NCBI RefSeq assembly: GCF_026745355.1
Contig: NC_079209.1
Coordinates: forward strand, 29,171,365 to 29,235,364
Source: Beta vulgaris subsp. vulgaris
Taxonomy: Eukaryota; Streptophyta; Magnoliopsida; Caryophyllales; Amaranthaceae
Length of the DNA stretch: 64,000 nt
Direction: 5' to 3'
Part shown: positions 12,071 through 24,070 of the stretch, piece after piece
Layout: the number at the start of each line of letters is the position of its first letter
Position numbering within the stretch: the first letter of the stretch is position 1
Notes under the pieces: generated by a model
What the model was told of the DNA's origin: nothing
The model's input: only the letters and a program-made list of their open reading frames with translations
Database searches by the model: none
Position numbers and translations under genes: made by a program

Positions 12071-12222
12071 ATATGGATTTCCATCCATTATATATTATGC
12101 AATCTAAGCACAACATGTTTTCACCTATCAAGTCCATATGTTTTCATTTCTATTATACTACTTGTGCTAATGCTTACATTTAAAGATCCACATATGTATT
12201 TTCTACTTTGGGGGATGGCGCA

Positions 12223-13573
12223 TGTTATTTCCCTAGGAACACTACAAGAGGGGAGGTGAATTGTACGTGTAGAAATAAACGTAACTTTTTGTGGAAATTT
12301 AAACTTAAACGAATAAACAAGCTAGAGGAACACAAGGGATTTTTACGAGGAAAAACTTCTTGGGCCCAACAAGAAGAAACAACCTCGACCACTAGGGATT
12401 TTAAACTCAACTCTTTCACTAATTAGGCCAAACAACTTTGTTACAACCTAATTCTAACTCGAGCCACACCTTGAGTTCCTAAACTCAAGTTCCTGAGCCA
12501 CTGTTCCCTTAACAGCAGTTCCTCTCAACTTCACTCGAAGTTTTCTCACTCATACAAGCTTACTCAAAGCCTCTCTCTTACAGAACTTCACTCAAAGTTC
12601 CCTTACCCCAAAAACCAAAATACAATTGATCGAAATAAGCTTAGTGGAATTAGAGTAAGAAAGCAAAGAACAAATGGCTATTATGAGAGAATGAAGGCAC
12701 TGACACTTAATTAGTTAAACTCACTTAATTACTTAGTCAGAAACACTTTGGAACTTATTTAGACTTCAATATTTATAGTGAAATCACAAGAACGTGGGAG
12801 TAAAACTCGATTCATGTTAAGTCCATTAACCCATGATGTTCCTTCCCCTAAGGAACATTTCTCATCATGTCCCATGATCCCATGATCTCATTTGAACGTG
12901 GATATATTTTAGCCACAACTCCTAAAGATTAGGAGTTTCTTGAGCTTTATCCGAAAATCAGTTTAATAAAAAACAGTTTTATTTTAAAACTGAATTTTAA
13001 TCTTTAAGAAAATATTATCTTTTAAATAAACTTTTCTAAAAACCGGATAATATTTTTCTTCTATTTTTCCGAAAAACAAATCTTTTCTTAAAAAGATTTT
13101 CTATTTAAAACTGATTTTCATTTAAGTAAACTAATTTCCTAATTTAGGCATGACTTACTCAATTTAATATAGTACCGTTTAACTTACAGCACGCCTAAGT
13201 CTAGTTCCTTTATAAACAAGTTCCTTTAACAGATTCGTTTAGTGCCACTTAGTTTGTTCCTTGAAAGGAACAAACTCTCATTCTCAATAAAAACTGCCAC
13301 TATTCCTTACCATCCTTATTTTGTTCCTTTATAATGGAACTAGAAAATAAAACGCCTAGCTTTTATTCTTCTTGATCCAATGCTTGCTCCAGTATCAACT
13401 ATAGAAACTTCTTTACTTAGCCTTTGAAATCCTCTCTTGACTTCTTCCTTGACTTCGTATTCTCCCAGTTCCTTTCATTGATACCTTAAACATCATACAC
13501 TTAAATAACTCATTAGTTCACTACTTAGTTTGCATCTTTGTTTCTTTGTCATCAATCAAACTAGGGTTCAACA
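12223..13573 (-). repeat. 3' LTR (- strand) of the Sirevirus-like element
   Basis: 1351 bp. On the - strand it begins TGTTGAACCCTAG. The region from about 12718 to 13573 is repeated at 16328-17203. Compared with that copy it lacks many single bases. Inverted GTTCCTT/AAGGAAC pairs occur at about 12839-12860, 13254-13270 and 13324-13341. Confidence 0.88.
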
Positions 13574-13590
13574 ATTTCCCCCTTTTTGAT
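13574..13590 (-). other. Polypurine tract of the Sirevirus-like element
   Basis: On the - strand it reads TCAAAAAGGGGGAAAT, immediately before the LTR start TGTTGAACCC. It is preceded by GTCATCA, a common arrangement at the 3' end of plant Sirevirus-type Copia elements. It would prime plus-strand DNA synthesis. Confidence 0.85.
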
Positions 13591-14254
13591 GATGACAACA
13601 AAGGTACAAACTAAGGAATAACAAATAATATAAGTGAATGAAATGATAAAACAATAAAGAAGAAAATGAAAAATAAAACACAATTAAGTAAGTTACTTAA
13701 AGTTTGAATTTTGATTTTTCATTTACCTTAACCTATTTTTGATTTTTCATTTACCTTATTCTAATTTTTAAATTTTTTAATTTTTCAGATTTTTCAATTT
13801 ATGTACAGTTTGTTCCTTAAATCCTTTCCCCCTTTGTCATCCTCAAAAAGAATAGACTCTGCATGTATTGATGAATTGATTTAACACCTTAAGACCATAT
13901 GCAAGCACCATTGGTGGTTAAGTTAGAATTTCAAAGAGTAAACTTGCTCAAACATCAATCACATAATACTAGCCATTCCAAGGAAGAAATTATGCAGAAA
14001 CATTCGAAACACAGACATAATAGCAAAAGTCATTGTTTATATATAGCACTTGTTCCATAACAAAAACAAAGAAAGAAAAGAAAAAGGATTAAACAAAAGT
14101 TGTGTTCCTTGAAAAGGAAACAGGAACAACAACAAAAAAAAACTAAGAAAGGGAAGGGGAATGGTGTTCCTCTACAACCTCTTCTTCAACCACATCCCCA
14201 GCTTCTTCATTACCTCCCATGAGTCACCAACTTGTTCCTTCAACTCCTCCAAAG

Positions 14255-15107
14255 CTAGGGCCATATATCCATCTTCTTTTGTTGTGCAATCACCGTATCA
14301 CTTAGAATCTTCATAAGACTCATCATTTTGTCAGTTTTAGCATCCAAAGTCCAGTGAAGGTGATTATAAAATTTGATCATGTGTTGAGCAGGAAGACAAA
14401 CATCATTAACCCAGCTACAGTCATCCGGAGATTCTTGCCTTACCCTTGGAACCTGAGGCAGAAGGTGATTTTGTGGAGGAACTGGAGGAGGTTGAGTGGA
14501 AGGCTCATCTGTTCCGGGAATGGAGGCAGAGGGAGAAGGGTTGTAAATGGGAGGAAGAAATGGTGGTGTTGGTGGAAGAGTTGTGGAGGTGGAAGCAAAA
14601 GGGTTAGGTCCTTTTATTTCATCCTTAATCTGCTCAAAACTGGAAGGAACAGAAAGGATGAGGGAGAAATGGAGGTATTTTGTGAAAGGAACAAGAGTTT
14701 TGGGATGTTGGTGGAGTGGGTTCCTTGAGAGTGGAGGGTTCCTGTTCCTCTGCATCGAAAGGACTAAAGGGGAGTCCTTGTTGAAGGAACAGAAACAGTA
14801 GGAGCAATTTTCAAACATTGCTCTTCCTCACTCTCTGAGGAACAGGAGGGGTAGGCTTTTTGGCAATGTGTTTGCGCCTCTTTGGTTTCGGTTCCTCCGG
14901 CTTAGGAACATGTTCCTCCAAGATAACATCATCATCTTGTTCCTCTATGTTAACCTTAGGCATTTTCCTTTTGCTTGAGGAACTAGGAGCTATTCTCCCT
15001 TGAATGAGTACTCCTTCTTGGACAGAAAGACCAAGTCCATTAAGAGTCTTCTCATTCAAGATGTTCCCTTGTTTGACTCCTAATGTAGGCCAACCAGTGA
15101 GTCTCAC
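14255..15107 (-). pseudogene. Broken C-terminal ORF region in the Sirevirus-like element
   Basis: Two overlapping open frames in different phases. 15107-14811 encodes about 98 residues with an acidic/basic tail (PKVNIEEQDDDVILEEH and lysine-rich PKPKRRKH). 14818-14255 encodes up to 187 residues with a proline-rich stretch (STTLPPTPPFLPPIYNPSP) and a final helical part (KMMSLMKILSDTVIAQQKK). They probably belong to one original frame with the 15275-15891 ORFs, split by indels. I recognise no enzyme domain. Plant retroelements often carry such extra host-like ORFs. Confidence 0.5.
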
Positions 15108-15274
15108 TTCAAAGTGATGAAGAGAGAGTTATCAATGCGCCATACCCAATAACACAATTATTTTCAATACAGTGGGTAAGATGTTGGATAAAGATAGAAG
15201 GGAAGTTTATTTGAATGTGATGGTCCAAACAAAACATATAACACATATCTAAGAGACCCACTTCATTCCTCTTT

Positions 15275-15891
15275 TCAGTGCGAGGAATGAGTGCTCTCCA
15301 TACCAAGTTGAATAGAGACTTTGTGAAGGGGAGAGAGTAGGTTATGGTTTATTTTATTCTGACCAGCAGTTCCTCCAAAATATTCCACAATTTTGTCCTG
15401 AGGAAAATTCGGAAAAGAAACAGTTCCTTTCCGTTTAAAATATAAATTTGTTCCTTTGCAAGGAACTTCCCAAACTTTGCCCAATGTGGCTTGATTAAAC
15501 TTAATTTTCTTTCCTCTAACCTCAGTTGTGCATAGTCCATTTTCATTTGTAAAATTCGCACAAAATTCATCCATAGCTAAAGGAACAAGTGCGTTGTTAA
15601 AGGCGAATTCAAACAAGAATTCCATTCCCTGTTCCTTTAGAATGGTAGTTAATTCATGAAATTCTACTCTATTTGCCCATTCTAGATCTACACAAAACCC
15701 AATACATACCTAGATTCGCTTCTTTCAACCCGTTTCTTGGAAGATGAAGAAACAGTTCCTTTGGAAGGAACATGCGTAACTTTTTCTTCTTCCCCCTGTG
15801 TTTGTTCCGGGGTTTCTTCTTCATCATCTTCCCCAATTAATTTTCTTCTTCGCAAGCTTCTTCTTGGAGATTCTAATTGTTGTTCATTCAT
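15275..15891 (-). pseudogene. N-terminal part of the captured plant-specific ORF (putative plant transposon protein-like)
   Basis: 15891-15688 encodes a basic/acidic, Ser-rich start (SPRRSLRRRKLIGEDDEEE). 15625-15275 encodes a block with VRGKKIKFNQATLGKVWEVP and NFPQDKIVEYFGG. This recalls the plant-specific 'putative plant transposon protein' domain found in many retrotransposon-borne ORFs; I judge this from pattern only. A possible earlier start lies near 16009. Lys-Gly-Thr repeats (VPSKGTVS, VPCKGTNL, KRKGTVSF) come from AAGGAAC motifs in the DNA. Confidence 0.45.
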
Positions 15892-16327
15892 GGGGGTTTT
15901 TGATTTTGGTCGATTTCAAGGGTTTTGGTAGGAGAAGGAGAGTTTTCCATTTTTGAGGAGTTGGAATTTTTGGATGTTGGAAAAGGAGAGTTGCGTGAGG
16001 TTTTTGTCATGATTTGAGGAAGAGTTGAGGTTTTTATGGAGTATGAAGAGGTGTGATGAATTTTTCGGCTATGGTGAAGATGAAGGGTTAGAGGAACACG
16101 ATTTCTAATAATGGTGAATTAAGGAGGGAGTTTGCATGTAATAGTGTCTTTGACACGCGGGTAAAAATAAAACAAATAAAAATAAAAATAAAAGAAAAGA
16201 AAACAAAAAGACGATAAATAAGAATCAAGATCTAATTAAATCTGATTCCTTTTATTTTGGGATTTTTCGGATTTTTCGGATTTTTATGAGTTTTTAATTT
16301 TTGGAAGAAAAAATAATTGCTATAGGA

Positions 16328-17203
16328 ACTCACTTAATTACTTAGTCAGACACACTTTGGAACTTATTTAGACTTCAATATTTATAGTGACAATCACAAA
16401 GAACGTGGGAGTAAAACTCGATTTCATGTTAAGTCCATTAACCCATGATGTTCCTTCCCCTAAGGAACACGTTTCTCATCATGTCCCATGATCCCATGAT
16501 CTCATTATGAACGTGGATATATTTTAGCCACAACTCCTAAAGATTAGGAGTTTCTTGAGCTTTATCCGAAAATCAGTTTAAATACCAAAACAGTTTTATT
16601 GTTAAAAATGAATTTTAATCTTTAAGAAAATATTATCTTTTTAAATAAACTTTTCCTAAAAACCGGATAATATTTTTCCTATCTATTTTCGAAAAACAAA
16701 ATCTTTTCTTTAAAAAAGATTTTCTATTTAAAAACTGATTTTCACTTAAGTTAAACTGATTTCCTAATTTTTAGGCATGACTTACTCAATTCAATATATT
16801 ACCATTTTAACTTACAGCACGCCTAAGTCTAGTTCCTTTATAAACCAAGTTCCTTGAACAGATTCGTTTAGTGTCACTTAGTTTGTTCCTTAGAAAGGAA
16901 CAAACTCTCATTCTCAAATAAAACTGCCACTGTTCCTTACCATCCTTACTTTGTTCCTTTACAATGGAACTAGAAAATAAAACGCCTAGCTTTTATTCTT
17001 CTTGATCCAATGCTTGCTCCAGTATCAACTTATAGAAACTTCTTTGCTTAGCCTTTGAAATCCTCTCTTGACTTCTTCCTTGACTTCGTATTCTCCCAGT
17101 TCCTTTCATTGATACCTTAAACATCATACACTTAAATAACTCATTAGTTCACTACTTAGTTTGCATCTTTGTTTCTTTGTGATCATCAAACTAGGGTTCA
17201 ACA
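16328..17203 (-). repeat. Truncated 5' LTR (- strand) of the Sirevirus-like element
   Basis: 876 bp matching 12718-13573. Similarity stops abruptly at 16328, where the sequence changes to an A/T-rich stretch. The missing part would include U5 and the junction with the primer site. Palindromic GTTCCTT/AAGGAAC pairs recur at about 16450-16470, 16885-16901 and 16935-16971. Confidence 0.85.
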
Positions 17204-17208
17204 GCGCA

Positions 17209-17614
17209 CATCACGCGTCGACCAACAACTAGTTGTTAAAAAATTGAGGATGCAAATACATTAATTTTTTGAAAAATTGAATTCAGACAGTCCCAAGTAT
17301 GACCCATCTTCCAAAAACAATTCCACCTATTTAAAATCCAAAAAAATTCCCAACTTTGGACCTAATCTTCCACAAATGGACCTTATAACCCATTAACCTC
17401 CTATAGCAGATAAACTCACCCCACATGTGACTTGCACGTGGTTTTTAATGAAATTTCCCCCCCCCCCTTTTTTTCCCTTTCATTTCCCCAGTAAAAATTA
17501 ATCTTTTTCATTCCTTTTTTTTGTCCTCTCTCTCTCCTCCCTCATAAGTTGAAATTGATTCTCCTCTTTCTCTTTGTTTCTTCTGTCATCAACTACAATC
17601 TTAATTTCTGAAAA
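17209..17614 (+). promoter_or_regulatory. Left end and promoter side of the candidate two-gene MULE
   Basis: It holds the candidate left terminal inverted repeat at 17272-17293 (core GAATTCAGACAGTCC), a C/T-rich run at 17455-17540 (poly-C then poly-T, then CTCTCTCTC) and a leader running into the GRF-gene ATG at 17615. Pyrimidine-rich tracts close to the start codon are common in plant 5' leaders. No clear TATA box was assigned. Confidence 0.4.
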
Positions 17615-20600
17615 ATGGTGATTCCCGAAAATTCAAGTGGTTTCTCCTCCAATTGGGGTTGTAACACCCCGATAATTATCTTTTCTAGAAAATACTTTTA
17701 TAATAAAACCTTAGAGAATTACCCAGGCATTATCGCCCGTGTGATAACGTTTCGGATTACTCAGAATTTTGCAGCGGAAAACAACTTTCTAAAACAACTT
17801 TATTAAAACTTATGAAACCAAAAACAATGTCAGAAACTAACACACACAAACTTAAAACTATTGTCTGAAAACATAAGTTCCTACGAAAACAACTTAAATG
17901 CTACTAGTAATACAAGAGTCTCTCCATTCCAAATTCCCAATGAGATGCATCTGCGAACCTGTAATGTCAATGATGTCTTGACTCTGCTCCCCCGAAGGAT
18001 CACCACAGGATCAATAGGCAAAGCCATAATCACAAACACAACAAGCACATAATCAGCAAAGCTGAGTACTACATATCAGGCATAAATAATCCTAAACATG
18101 ATACTACAAAAATATAACTTGCAGGGATAACTAATAATATAAACATATAATAATCTGCAGACAACTCTTACTGAACTAGACTCTAAACTTTATTTCTTTC
18201 TTTAAATGGAATAGTTATTGGACGAGTTGTCTCAACTTGAAAATAGGAAATACGGGAGCTACCACATATTCCAAAATGACCTGCGATATCGAGGAACCTT
18301 TGAACTAATGAGGAATGGTGATCAATCCAATCCTAGAAAAGCCATGGGCTACCACCATGTACTCCAACCCTTAGTGTCCAACTCTAGACGTGCACCAGTC
18401 TAAAGTCTATAACCTATTCTCGTTTCACTTTACGTTGAATATATTTTATTACTTGTGTTGACACCAACCAAGCAAATAACACATAACCAATAATCACTCA
18501 ATCATAACAGAATTCCTTTTTATCTTTGGATTAACAAGTGTTCACAACTTATCAATCAAGACTCCTTTAACTTCTTTTTATACTTTACCAACTTACTTGT
18601 TGAACCTAGCCAACAATAAACTTTACCTTTATATAGGTATAACTTGTGACTTACCAAATAAGATCCACGGTTCTTATAAGATAATAATAATACTCAAGAA
18701 TCCATGTAAAACATGATTCAATCTAACTTACATTAATTCACTCACGAATTAATACATAAACTTGACTTATCCTGCTTGCATCAAACTTTCATAAAAACAT
18801 TTATAATCATAAATACTTCTAGTTTACATGTAGCACACAGGCAAATAACATGTAAAACAATTCCAGTAATCATATATATGAACAAATAGAGTCCTATACA
18901 TGATACTAATAAATAAAACATTCTTAGAGCATGCTTCTAAATCATATAGCACGTAGACAATGTACGTACCTTGTATAAACAAATCTGTAGTTTACTCGCT
19001 AAAAGTCTCCTACTACGAAATCTCCGCCTAGAAAATAAAATAATGAAATAAATATCTCGAACTAAAATTTACAGCAACTTTAAAAAGATCAAAACCCCCT
19101 TAAATGTGTTTTAAAATCGTTTTTACGTACCAAACTTTCGTTATTTTTAATCCCTAGTATAGTACAACTATTCTAGTGATTAAAAATCATTTAAAACTCT
19201 TAAAACACTTATTTTCTAAAATTACAGCACTTATAATATTTAATAAATCTTCTGAAAATATATTTAATACATATAAAATTATATACTAACCAAATCTCAT
19301 GATTTATACTTTATAAATATAGTTTCTAGTGATTAAAAACCCTAAAAACTATAAATTTCATGATAAAAACTGAAATAAACTTAACATATAAAATCTGGAA
19401 TTTATTATACTAATAAACATAATGGCCGAAATTTTTTTAGGCATATAAAACAGTAATTTAAATCATAAACATTCTAATTAATAATAAAATAATATTAAAA
19501 CTAGTACTTTAATGGAATCTTGAAGAGGAAGAAAAGAAAAACAACCACCACAATGGAGGAAGGAAGGCCGGACAGCACAGCAGCACGACAGCAGCGCGGC
19601 AGCAGGAATTTTCGGCTCAATCAAAGATTTGTGACGTTTCTTGTTGAACAAGAAACGTTACTTGAAGAAGAAGAAACAACTTTTGAAAGAAAATCAAGAA
19701 TGGCGCACAAGGAGGAGTGAGAAGGAAAGAAGCGCCGAGTGAAGAGAGAGAGAGAGGAAATCACGTGTGAAGAGGAGAGAGAAATAAAGTGTGTAGGGTA
19801 AAATTTGGGTTTTTAAGATATTTAAATAGAGGTTTTTCCTTTTGGGCTTAGGAAAAGAGATTTTGATAAATGAAACTTTGATGACTAATAAGATGGGCTC
19901 ATTAGGACTTTAGTCATCAAATAACCCTTTCCCTTTTTATCACTTTTGGGCTTTCGATTCCATTAAGCTTCCTTTTCAAATATACTTTTAGTAATTAAAA
20001 CTCTTATTAAAACATACTTAATTAAAACAATAAAATTTTTATTAAGCTATGAAAAATATTTTTAGTTGACTTTTAAAATAGTCAACCCTTTTTAAAAGTC
20101 AAATCATTTTCCAAACTCATTTGGATTTAAATATAACTACATAAATACTTTAATATATTTATGAAAATTCTTTAAAATTGTGGGGGATTACAGGGGTGGT
20201 TTCATGTGGATGTGTGATTGTGGTGTTCCAACCAAAATTCGAACTGTGACGAAGCAAAATCTAAACCGTGGCAGGTTGTTCCGTGGTTGCGGCAATTATC
20301 CAGTGAGTATTTTGGCATGTATTGTTTAATTTAGGGTTTTCATCAAAAAGAATGTTGTTGAACTGAAATTTCTCTTTTTGGGGTGTTTTCTATCAGAAAG
20401 ATTGTTGGTTTATTCAATAAATTAATAATCTTTTTAATTTCAGGAAAAGAATTGTGGGTTTTTTGACTGGTTATATGATGATGGACATAGCACTTGTAGT
20501 GGCTGTGAGAAGCTTGCGCAACGAATTAGTGTGGCTCAAAATCAAATCGATGCACTAACTGACAAGCTTACGATGATGAAGGTTAAGAAGGATCAAATGA

Positions 20601-20785
20601 AGGAGTCAAATGATATATTCAAAATGCAGCTATGTGAAGTCACTAATGAGAAGACCATGTGGAAGTATGGTGGTTTGGTTGCATTAGCTGTTTTCATGGA
20701 TTTGGTTCACTTTTGTTTTGAGTGGGAAGTGAGGAATTGGTTTGGTAATAGTATAGTAGGAAAAGGGGTTGTTAGTTTTTCCTAG
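17615..20785 (+). pseudogene. GRF-type zinc-finger protein with C-terminal coil and membrane segment, split by a solo LTR
   Basis: Exon 1 is 17615-17659 plus 20198-20302, and exon 2 is 20444-20785, with intron GTGAGT...TTTCAG at 20303-20443. Without the LTR insertion and one TSD copy the frame is uninterrupted at about 163 codons. Residues about 21-64 form a GRF zinc finger: CDCG, TVTKQN, NRGRLFRGCG, then NCGFFDWLYDD, the C-x-C-G...R-x-F-x-x-C...C-x-F-F-x-W layout. A Lys/Gln-rich coiled-coil follows (AQNQIDALTDKLTMMK) and a hydrophobic segment near the end (YGGLVALAVFMDLVHF). Plant GRF proteins of this shape are a large uncharacterised family; GRF fingers in other proteins bind nucleic acid. 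It converges on the MULE transposase and may be a second gene of the same transposon. Confidence 0.85.
17660..20192 (-). mobile_element. 2.5-kb solo LTR in exon 1 of the GRF gene
   Basis: It starts TGTAACACCCCG and ends GGGGGATTACA, with the 5-bp duplication GGGGT at 17655-17659 and 20193-20197. No second LTR, PBS or coding frame is inside, so it is a solo LTR left by LTR-LTR recombination. The termini are of Tekay/Del gypsy type. The - orientation is inferred from an actCAGCTTTGCTGA-like motif near 18060, placed as in related LTRs. A Glu/Arg-rich open frame at 19520-19720 is probably chance coding in purine-rich DNA. Confidence 0.9.
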
Positions 20786-21388
20786 TTGATATTGTTAGTA
20801 TGGTTGTTTGTTGTTGGTTGTTGTTGTTAGTATGAATTAAAGAGAATGTCCTGTTTTGCAGATTTTAATGAATGAATTTATGAAAAATGTTGATCCTCAT
20901 TTACTTACTGAGCTACATTTTTGGCAAAATTATTAACAAACATGATCAACCACTATATACCAAAACAGTAGTAGCTAACAACATTATTGAAGCAGTTACA
21001 AGGTTTGCAAAAATCATCCACTATTAAAGTGACTGCTCACTTTTTCATCCAAAAGATATCCATTACATCAGCGTATTTCAAACATGATATTACTCAATTT
21101 GGCAGAGTTTAACAATCAACAAAACACAGTTCTAGTATGCCTATTTGCCAACAAAATAGCCAATGTAGTAGCTAATTGTTCACTACAGAGCTTTGTGTTC
21201 CAAAGTCATTACACACAATAGATGATTGGGTTCCTTGACTTAGCCCTGTACCCTGATTTAAAAAAAAATAAAAAAGTAGTGAGCATCACCATTTAACCAT
21301 CAATCTCAATTAACATAACATTACAATAAACACACTTGCATTCAAAATAGAACTTCCATTGATGTAGTTATCCCCATTTGGTGCAATG
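20786..21388. other. Intergenic space between the convergent GRF and transposase genes
   Basis: AT-rich DNA with TTGTTG repeats at 20800-20835, presumably holding both 3' untranslated regions. I see no coding sequence. Confidence 0.6.
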
Positions 21389-24070
21389 TACACCCCAACA
21401 CCAACTGGCACTTGTCAGCCTCTGCCTCTGCCCCTTCTTCCACCTGATCTACCTGCACCTCTTCCTCTATTTGAGCCACCTCTTCCTCCACCAGCAGCAG
21501 TTACACCCCTACCTCTTCCTTTTCCTCTTCCTCTACCTTCCCCCCCAATAACACCCCTAGACCCACCTCCTCCTCTGATAACTCTCCCTCCCCTTCCAGT
21601 TCTGGAAGGTTGGGCTGTCACTTGCAAAAACAGTAGTATTAGATTCTCCAGTTTGGCTCATTTGTCCATGGGACTGTTGGTTCACCCTTTGTCTTTTTGA
21701 ATTTAGTGGAGGGATGGTAGGATTTCCTTCACTGTCCTTGTAGGCATCTTCTTTTGTTGTGGCTTGTGGAATTGTAGATTGAGCACTTCATTTGCATACC
21801 ATGTCTAGTCAGTTTACCAGGTTTTTTAGGATCTTTGAAGGGGTCCTTGATCCTATTTTTCCTAGGTCGACCAGGTCCAACTTTAACAGGGGTGGGGCTA
21901 ATGGGTAGTCAACCTTAGGCCAGTATCTCTCACTAACACAAGGTGGAATAGCTACCCCATATGACTTTAGGTAAGTCTCCCTAGTGTACCACTTTGCAAC
22001 AAAATCCTCTGCATTTTTATGACAAAAAAATATACAAGCAACAACATGCAAGCAGGATATTCCTGTCAGGTCCCAGACATTACAAGTGCTGGTCCCCTTC
22101 TCTAAGTCAACTGATAAAGAATACATCAAATGGCTGACTTGAAAAATAGTGGCAGTTGATGGAATTACCCTACATTGAGCTGCTAATGCTTTTGCTTTGT
22201 CTAATTTTTTTTGTATCCTAGGGCATAAAAGGGCTGAACTCTTTTCCATCTCCATCTTCTTAACAGCTAATCCCTGCATTAAAGCAGTTCTAATATCTTC
22301 TAGCATGTAAAGAATGTGTTTAGTCCAAGCATCTATGATCCAACCATTAATTTTTTCAGCTAGGTTGTTAACAATGAAATCAACATTTGTATCTATGTTC
22401 ATTTTGTGCCTACAAAATAATCTAGGGTTGTGTCTTTTAAAGGCTAAAACAGCTACAGGGCTAACCTTCTCCATATCTACAAGTGCATCATCATAATCTT
22501 GCTCACTGTATGTCTTAGCAGCCTTCCAAAACAGCTGCTTGAACTCATCCCCTCTGAATGTTTTGTGCCAGTGGGAATATATATGCCTAGCACAATGTCT
22601 GTGCTCTGCACTTTGCAAAACTCCCCTTCACTGCTGCCAAAATAGACTGCAAAACATGCAATAACACACAAGTTAGATTGTAAAACATGCAATAAACACA
22701 CAAGTTGAAATTGAAACATTCATCAACAACTTACCAAGTCTCATATGAGATTATTGCCAACCCTTGTCCATTATTCAACAACAAACATTTCTTCACCTCT
22801 GTTAAAAACCAGGCCCAACTGTCATTATTCTCTCCCTCCACCACTGCCCAAGCCACAGGAAACATCTGGTCATTGCCATCCCTTCCTATGGCTGCCATTA
22901 ACTGCCCTCCTTAGAATGTCTTCAAGAAACATGAGTCGATACATAATACTCTACTACATCCCTCAATCCAACCTTTTGCAACACCATCAAAGCAGACAAA
23001 AAGCCTCTTGAAAACTAGGGGTGACTTCTCATCATCAGCCACTAACACCAACTTTGTATCAGGACTGTTATGCCTTATTGCTTCCAGGTATTTGCCCACC
23101 TTCATGTAGTGCTCTTTCATTGAGCCATGTAACAGTTTATGTGCATGAAACTTGACCTTGTAAGCAACTGGTTCCTTTATTACAACCCTATACATCCTCC
23201 TCACTGACTCAACAATCTCCTTAGCTGGCTAATGTGGTAGAGCTTTAAAAATCTAAAGGAATTGTGCAGCTAACCAGGTTGATGTGATCTGGTTATTCTT
23301 CTCATGTTCCTTGTACAACAATGCTCTTTATCTACTGATTTCACCACATAACAATGTGTGGTATTGTCCCAGGATGCATACAACCTGAAACTGCATTCCT
23401 TGTTGCACCTCACCACTAATCTTTGTCCCCTAGCTTTGTGGCTTGTCACAATTCTCAAATTTCCCCCTTGATGGATGGCAAACCTTCTTACAGCTTCTCT
23501 GAAAGCCTCTCTATTTGGAAATCTTTGCCCTGCTTTCCATACAAATAAATCCCAATCTGTACCTTCCCCCACTACAAGCATCCTTGCCCTCTTTCTTCTT
23601 TCAACCTCAGCCTCATCATCACCTTCATCTGGTGAATCTTCTGCCCCCTCACTTTCTGCATAGTCACTCACATAACCACTCTGATCTTCTTCCCTAGGTT
23701 GTGCAGTTGACTTGCCTGTTTCAGCTTCCCTTTGAATTTTTTTGGCCAACTCTACAAGTTCTCTTTTGAATTTCCTCTTAGTCTCTCTAGACTCTAAGAA
23801 TTCCTCATCACTATAGTCATCATCAGCCTCTACATCAGAATCTTCTTTTTCATCAATCTCTGATTCTTCCTCAAGGTTCAATTCCTCTTCTTCTAAATCA
23901 GTTAGCACATCACCATCCTCTGCCTCAGCTTCATATAAGGAATCACTGTTTTCCTCCTCACTACAACTCCCATACACTAGGTCTTTCAATGGTATAAGAC
24001 TGTCATGCCTATAGTCATACCATCTGTAGTACTCATCTTCATCAATAGTTGGAATTGATGAGATTTCAAG

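Larger units (their letters stand above)
12223..17203 (-). mobile_element. Non-autonomous LTR retrotransposon with a plant-specific ORF region (Sirevirus-like ends)
   Basis: The unit starts TG (12223), ends CA (17203) and is flanked by a perfect 5-bp duplication GCGCA (12218-12222 and 17204-17208). The left LTR is 12223-13573. Immediately beside it lies the - strand purine tract TCAAAAAGGGGGAAAT, typical of Copia/Sirevirus elements, so the element reads on the - strand. The right LTR matches only from 16328 to 17203: about 500 bp corresponding to 12223-12727 and the expected PBS are absent, so the 5' LTR is internally deleted. No gag, protease, RT or integrase is visible. The interior holds broken ORFs unrelated to retroviral proteins. 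Confidence 0.9.

Noticed and set aside
14354..14801. Two + strand ORFs in the Sirevirus-like element
   Set aside because: They lie opposite the - strand ORF with proline-rich wording, and the element reads on the - strand.
19520..19720. Lys/Arg/Glu-rich ORF in the solo LTR
   Set aside because: Purine-rich DNA gives open frames by chance; no start context, splice site or homology recognised.
21386..21700. Proline/leucine-rich ORF on the + strand
   Set aside because: It is the complement of the Arg/Gly-rich tail of the MULE transposase; GGN repeats read backward give Pro/Leu codons.
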